Assembly (NCBI GenBank): GCA_905221605.1
Contig: CAJNDS010001335.1
Location: forward strand, 510,001-536,937
DNA from: Symbiodinium natans
Taxonomy: Eukaryota > Sar > Dinophyceae > Suessiales > Symbiodiniaceae
DNA length: 26,937 bases
Reading direction: 5' to 3'
The position numbers were made by a program, and so were the translations under genes. Numbering within the stretch: position 1 is the stretch's first letter; each line of letters starts with the position of its first letter. The notes beneath the pieces were generated by a model, which saw nothing but the letters and a program-made list of their open reading frames with translations, had not been told where the DNA came from and made no database searches. This document shows positions 25,487-26,937 of the stretch, one piece after another.

Positions 25487-26725
25487 ATGCCTTCACCGTC
25501 TCGCGAGATTCTGCTCGAGATTCTCCTGAAGTCGCTCCACGTCCCACTGACCATCTACCTACCCGACGGCATCAGTGAGCACATGGCCACATCAGCCTCA
25601 GCAACAACTCATCTTGCCCCGAGGAGGCTCCTCTTCACTACAGAAGACCTTGAACGCACGGCAGAACGAAGCATGCGAGTAGCATCACGTCTCTGCAGCT
25701 TCATATGTCACTTGGATCGGTACCTGGCTTGGCGCGAGGGCAGACACACAGCCCTGCCCCTAGAGGCTAGCCCACGTATCTTGGCAGGTAAGCGCAAGCA
25801 CATTGACGACGAGCAGCCTTCGACGCACCTACCCCGGAGTATGGGGCCCCTCCAGCGCCAGCAAATCATGTACCTCACCCTCATGATCCACAACTACACA
25901 AAAGACGGCGAAGGCTCGCCGTCCTTGAGCACGTCTGAAGCTGATCAGGCTGGTGCTTTAACCTGGCATTATCTTACCGGGAAGCTCTCGCAATCAGAGC
26001 TGAATGCCATTCTGCTCCGCACTTTGGAGCAAGCCAAGGTCATTCTGAGGTCTGAATTCACTCCAGCACATCAACGGAACCTACTCCAGCTGCATCCCCA
26101 AACGACGGCGGAGACCTGGCAAGGCCAAGCATATTTCCCCCTAGGCCTCCGGCTTCAAGACCCACATCAGCTTGATCTTGAAGCATATGATTTCAGAACG
26201 CTCAAAAGAGCATCACTTCAGCTTCGCCTACTACAACAACTGCGGACTATTACGGCCTCCACACCTACATCGGCCAGCGACCAGATCCGAGATGGCTGGG
26301 ATTTCCTTGAACAAGACCGTGATCTCTCAAAGCTTGACTACGAGGACTACCACACCAAATTGGTTTCAATGATCCCGCACTATCAGGAGACACTTCGAGA
26401 GATCCTGACACTGTATCGCCTATGGCTGTCCACCCCTCTGTCCGATGAGGACTTCCATTGGGTGCGAAACCTGGTAGTGAATCAGCTACTACCTAGAGAT
26501 ACTCTGCATCGCTACTTCGCTGACAGTCTCTGGCAACAAATACGACACAGATATGGAGGAGACCAAGGAGATTACGAGCAGGCACAAGGAGTCATCACAA
26601 TTCTTTCCCCGCTCCACGACCAGGTCTATGATGACTATAAGAACTTTGCTGTGGCGCTGACACTGCTCCTCGTTCGACATCGTCAACGTCTGAAACAGAC
26701 GCTAGACGACAAAATTCGGGGCTAG
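25487..26725 (+). CDS. Uncharacterised protein, paralogue C (412 aa)
   Basis: This third tandem paralogue aligns with B along almost its whole length and with A mainly in the middle and the C-terminus. Landmarks are EILLEILLKSLHVPLTIYLP near the N-terminus, AGKRKH at about residue 103, AYFPLGL, YDFRTLKRASLQLRLLQQL, and ILSPLHDQVYDDYKNFAVAL near the C-terminus. It has a mainly helical appearance, with no signal peptide and no known catalytic motif. ATG 25487 (AAGCCATGCC) lies 13 nt downstream of HP23 and is the first Met in frame. The TAG stop is followed within about 30 nt by HP24. The conserved order hairpin-gene-hairpin-spacer for A, B and C suggests duplication of a unit that included the hairpins. 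Confidence 0.68.
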   Translation: MPSPSREILLEILLKSLHVPLTIYLPDGISEHMATSASATTHLAPRRLLFTTEDLERTAERSMRVASRLCSFICHLDRYLAWREGRHTALPLEASPRILAGKRKHIDDEQPSTHLPRSMGPLQRQQIMYLTLMIHNYTKDGEGSPSLSTSEADQAGALTWHYLTGKLSQSELNAILLRTLEQAKVILRSEFTPAHQRNLLQLHPQTTAETWQGQAYFPLGLRLQDPHQLDLEAYDFRTLKRASLQLRLLQQLRTITASTPTSASDQIRDGWDFLEQDRDLSKLDYEDYHTKLVSMIPHYQETLREILTLYRLWLSTPLSDEDFHWVRNLVVNQLLPRDTLHRYFADSLWQQIRHRYGGDQGDYEQAQGVITILSPLHDQVYDDYKNFAVALTLLLVRHRQRLKQTLDDKIRG

Positions 26726-26752
26726 GGACCATCCGAGCACCACAGACTTCCA

Positions 26753-26775
26753 AACGAGTGAGGTCCCCTCCTGTT
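26753..26775 (+). repeat. Hairpin repeat HP24, after paralogue C
   Basis: The loop GTGAGGTCCCCTCCT is at 26758-26772. Arms aac/gtt are short. Together with HP25 it bounds a spacer of about 110 nt. Confidence 0.65.
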
Positions 26776-26876
26776 CGCTGCACTATCTTCCCAAATTGCG
26801 GGGAAAAAGCCTGTAGCTCCAATCTTTCCACGTCAAGCCTCACAAGCACAGCTCTTCTCGCAAAGTTTTCCCTCAG

Positions 26877-26908
26877 GTTCGCACGAGTGAGGTCCCCTCC
26901 TGGCGAAC
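26877..26908 (+). repeat. Hairpin repeat HP25, before the next gene
   Basis: The loop GTGAGGTCCCCTCCT is at 26887-26901. Arms gttcgc (26877-26882) and gcgaac (26903-26908) pair perfectly. It lies 14 nt before ATG 26923. Confidence 0.85.
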
Positions 26909-26922
26909 TTCCACCTAGGCCC

Positions 26923-26937
26923 ATGGCAGACCTTCAC
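26923..26937 (+). CDS. Possible start of a further gene, cut by the window end
   Basis: ATG 26923 in good context (GCCCATGGCA) opens a frame (MADLH) that runs off the window. The only support is its position 14 nt after a hairpin, as for the other genes in this cluster. Confidence 0.3.

Noticed and set aside
124-26908. The conserved loop as a spliceosomal micro-intron (GTGAG ... AG)
   Set aside because: Although it begins GTGAG, only a few copies are followed by an AG at a suitable place, the copies in the LINE are read through in frame, and 15-20 nt is too short for a normal intron.

Overview
The window looks like nuclear DNA of a core dinoflagellate; a Symbiodiniaceae-like genome is possible, but the genus cannot be fixed by eye. 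Supporting signs are that every convincing ORF lies on the + strand, the ORFs have no visible introns, 7-8 nt plant/alga-type telomere-like repeats (TTTAGGG, TTTTAGGG) fill the interior, and low-complexity and palindromic satellites are abundant. A 100-base assembly gap occupies 11838-11937.

Layout. (1) 1-4089: a non-LTR retrotransposon (LINE) copy with an endonuclease, a reverse transcriptase (RT) and Cys/His zinc fingers; its endonuclease is frame-shifted near 400-420 and its 3' end is cut off at a (TTG)n tract. (2) 4090-11837: about 7.7 kb without credible genes. It holds microsatellites, a mosaic of telomere-like repeats in both orientations (4521-7070), two fold-back elements (5399-5502, 7521-7621), an AT-rich satellite built from long nested palindromes (about 7640-10090), TCA-type microsatellites and an 87-bp tandem array. 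(3) 11938-15414: a second copy of the same LINE. It aligns with copy 1 at a constant offset of 10340 nt and is roughly 98 % identical. It keeps its 3' part, which encodes a ubiquitin-specific-protease-like (peptidase C19) domain broken by frameshifts near 15008-15045. (4) 15415-26937: a same-strand run of mostly unrecognised genes: a 357-aa protein, a small Cys/His-rich protein, a 167-aa and a 455-aa protein, a dual-specificity-phosphatase-like protein, a proline-rich disordered protein, and three tandem paralogues of about 400-430 aa. A further gene may start at 26923.

The main observation is a family of at least 25 short hairpins. Each has a conserved loop, GTGAGGTCNCCTCCT, and most have flanking arms that differ in sequence from copy to copy but complement each other. 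All 25 point the same way as the genes. All ten ORF ends between 15414 and 26725 have a hairpin overlapping the stop codon or following within about 40 nt, and in three cases the loop itself supplies the TGA stop. Another hairpin usually sits shortly before the next start codon. Inside ORFs the loop is read in a stop-free frame (SEVTSC, SEVSS or VRSPP) and tends to fall at domain boundaries. I do not recognise this as a described element. It could be an RNA processing or boundary signal in polycistronic transcripts, or a tiny mobile element whose insertion makes an inverted copy of the target; the two ideas are testable.
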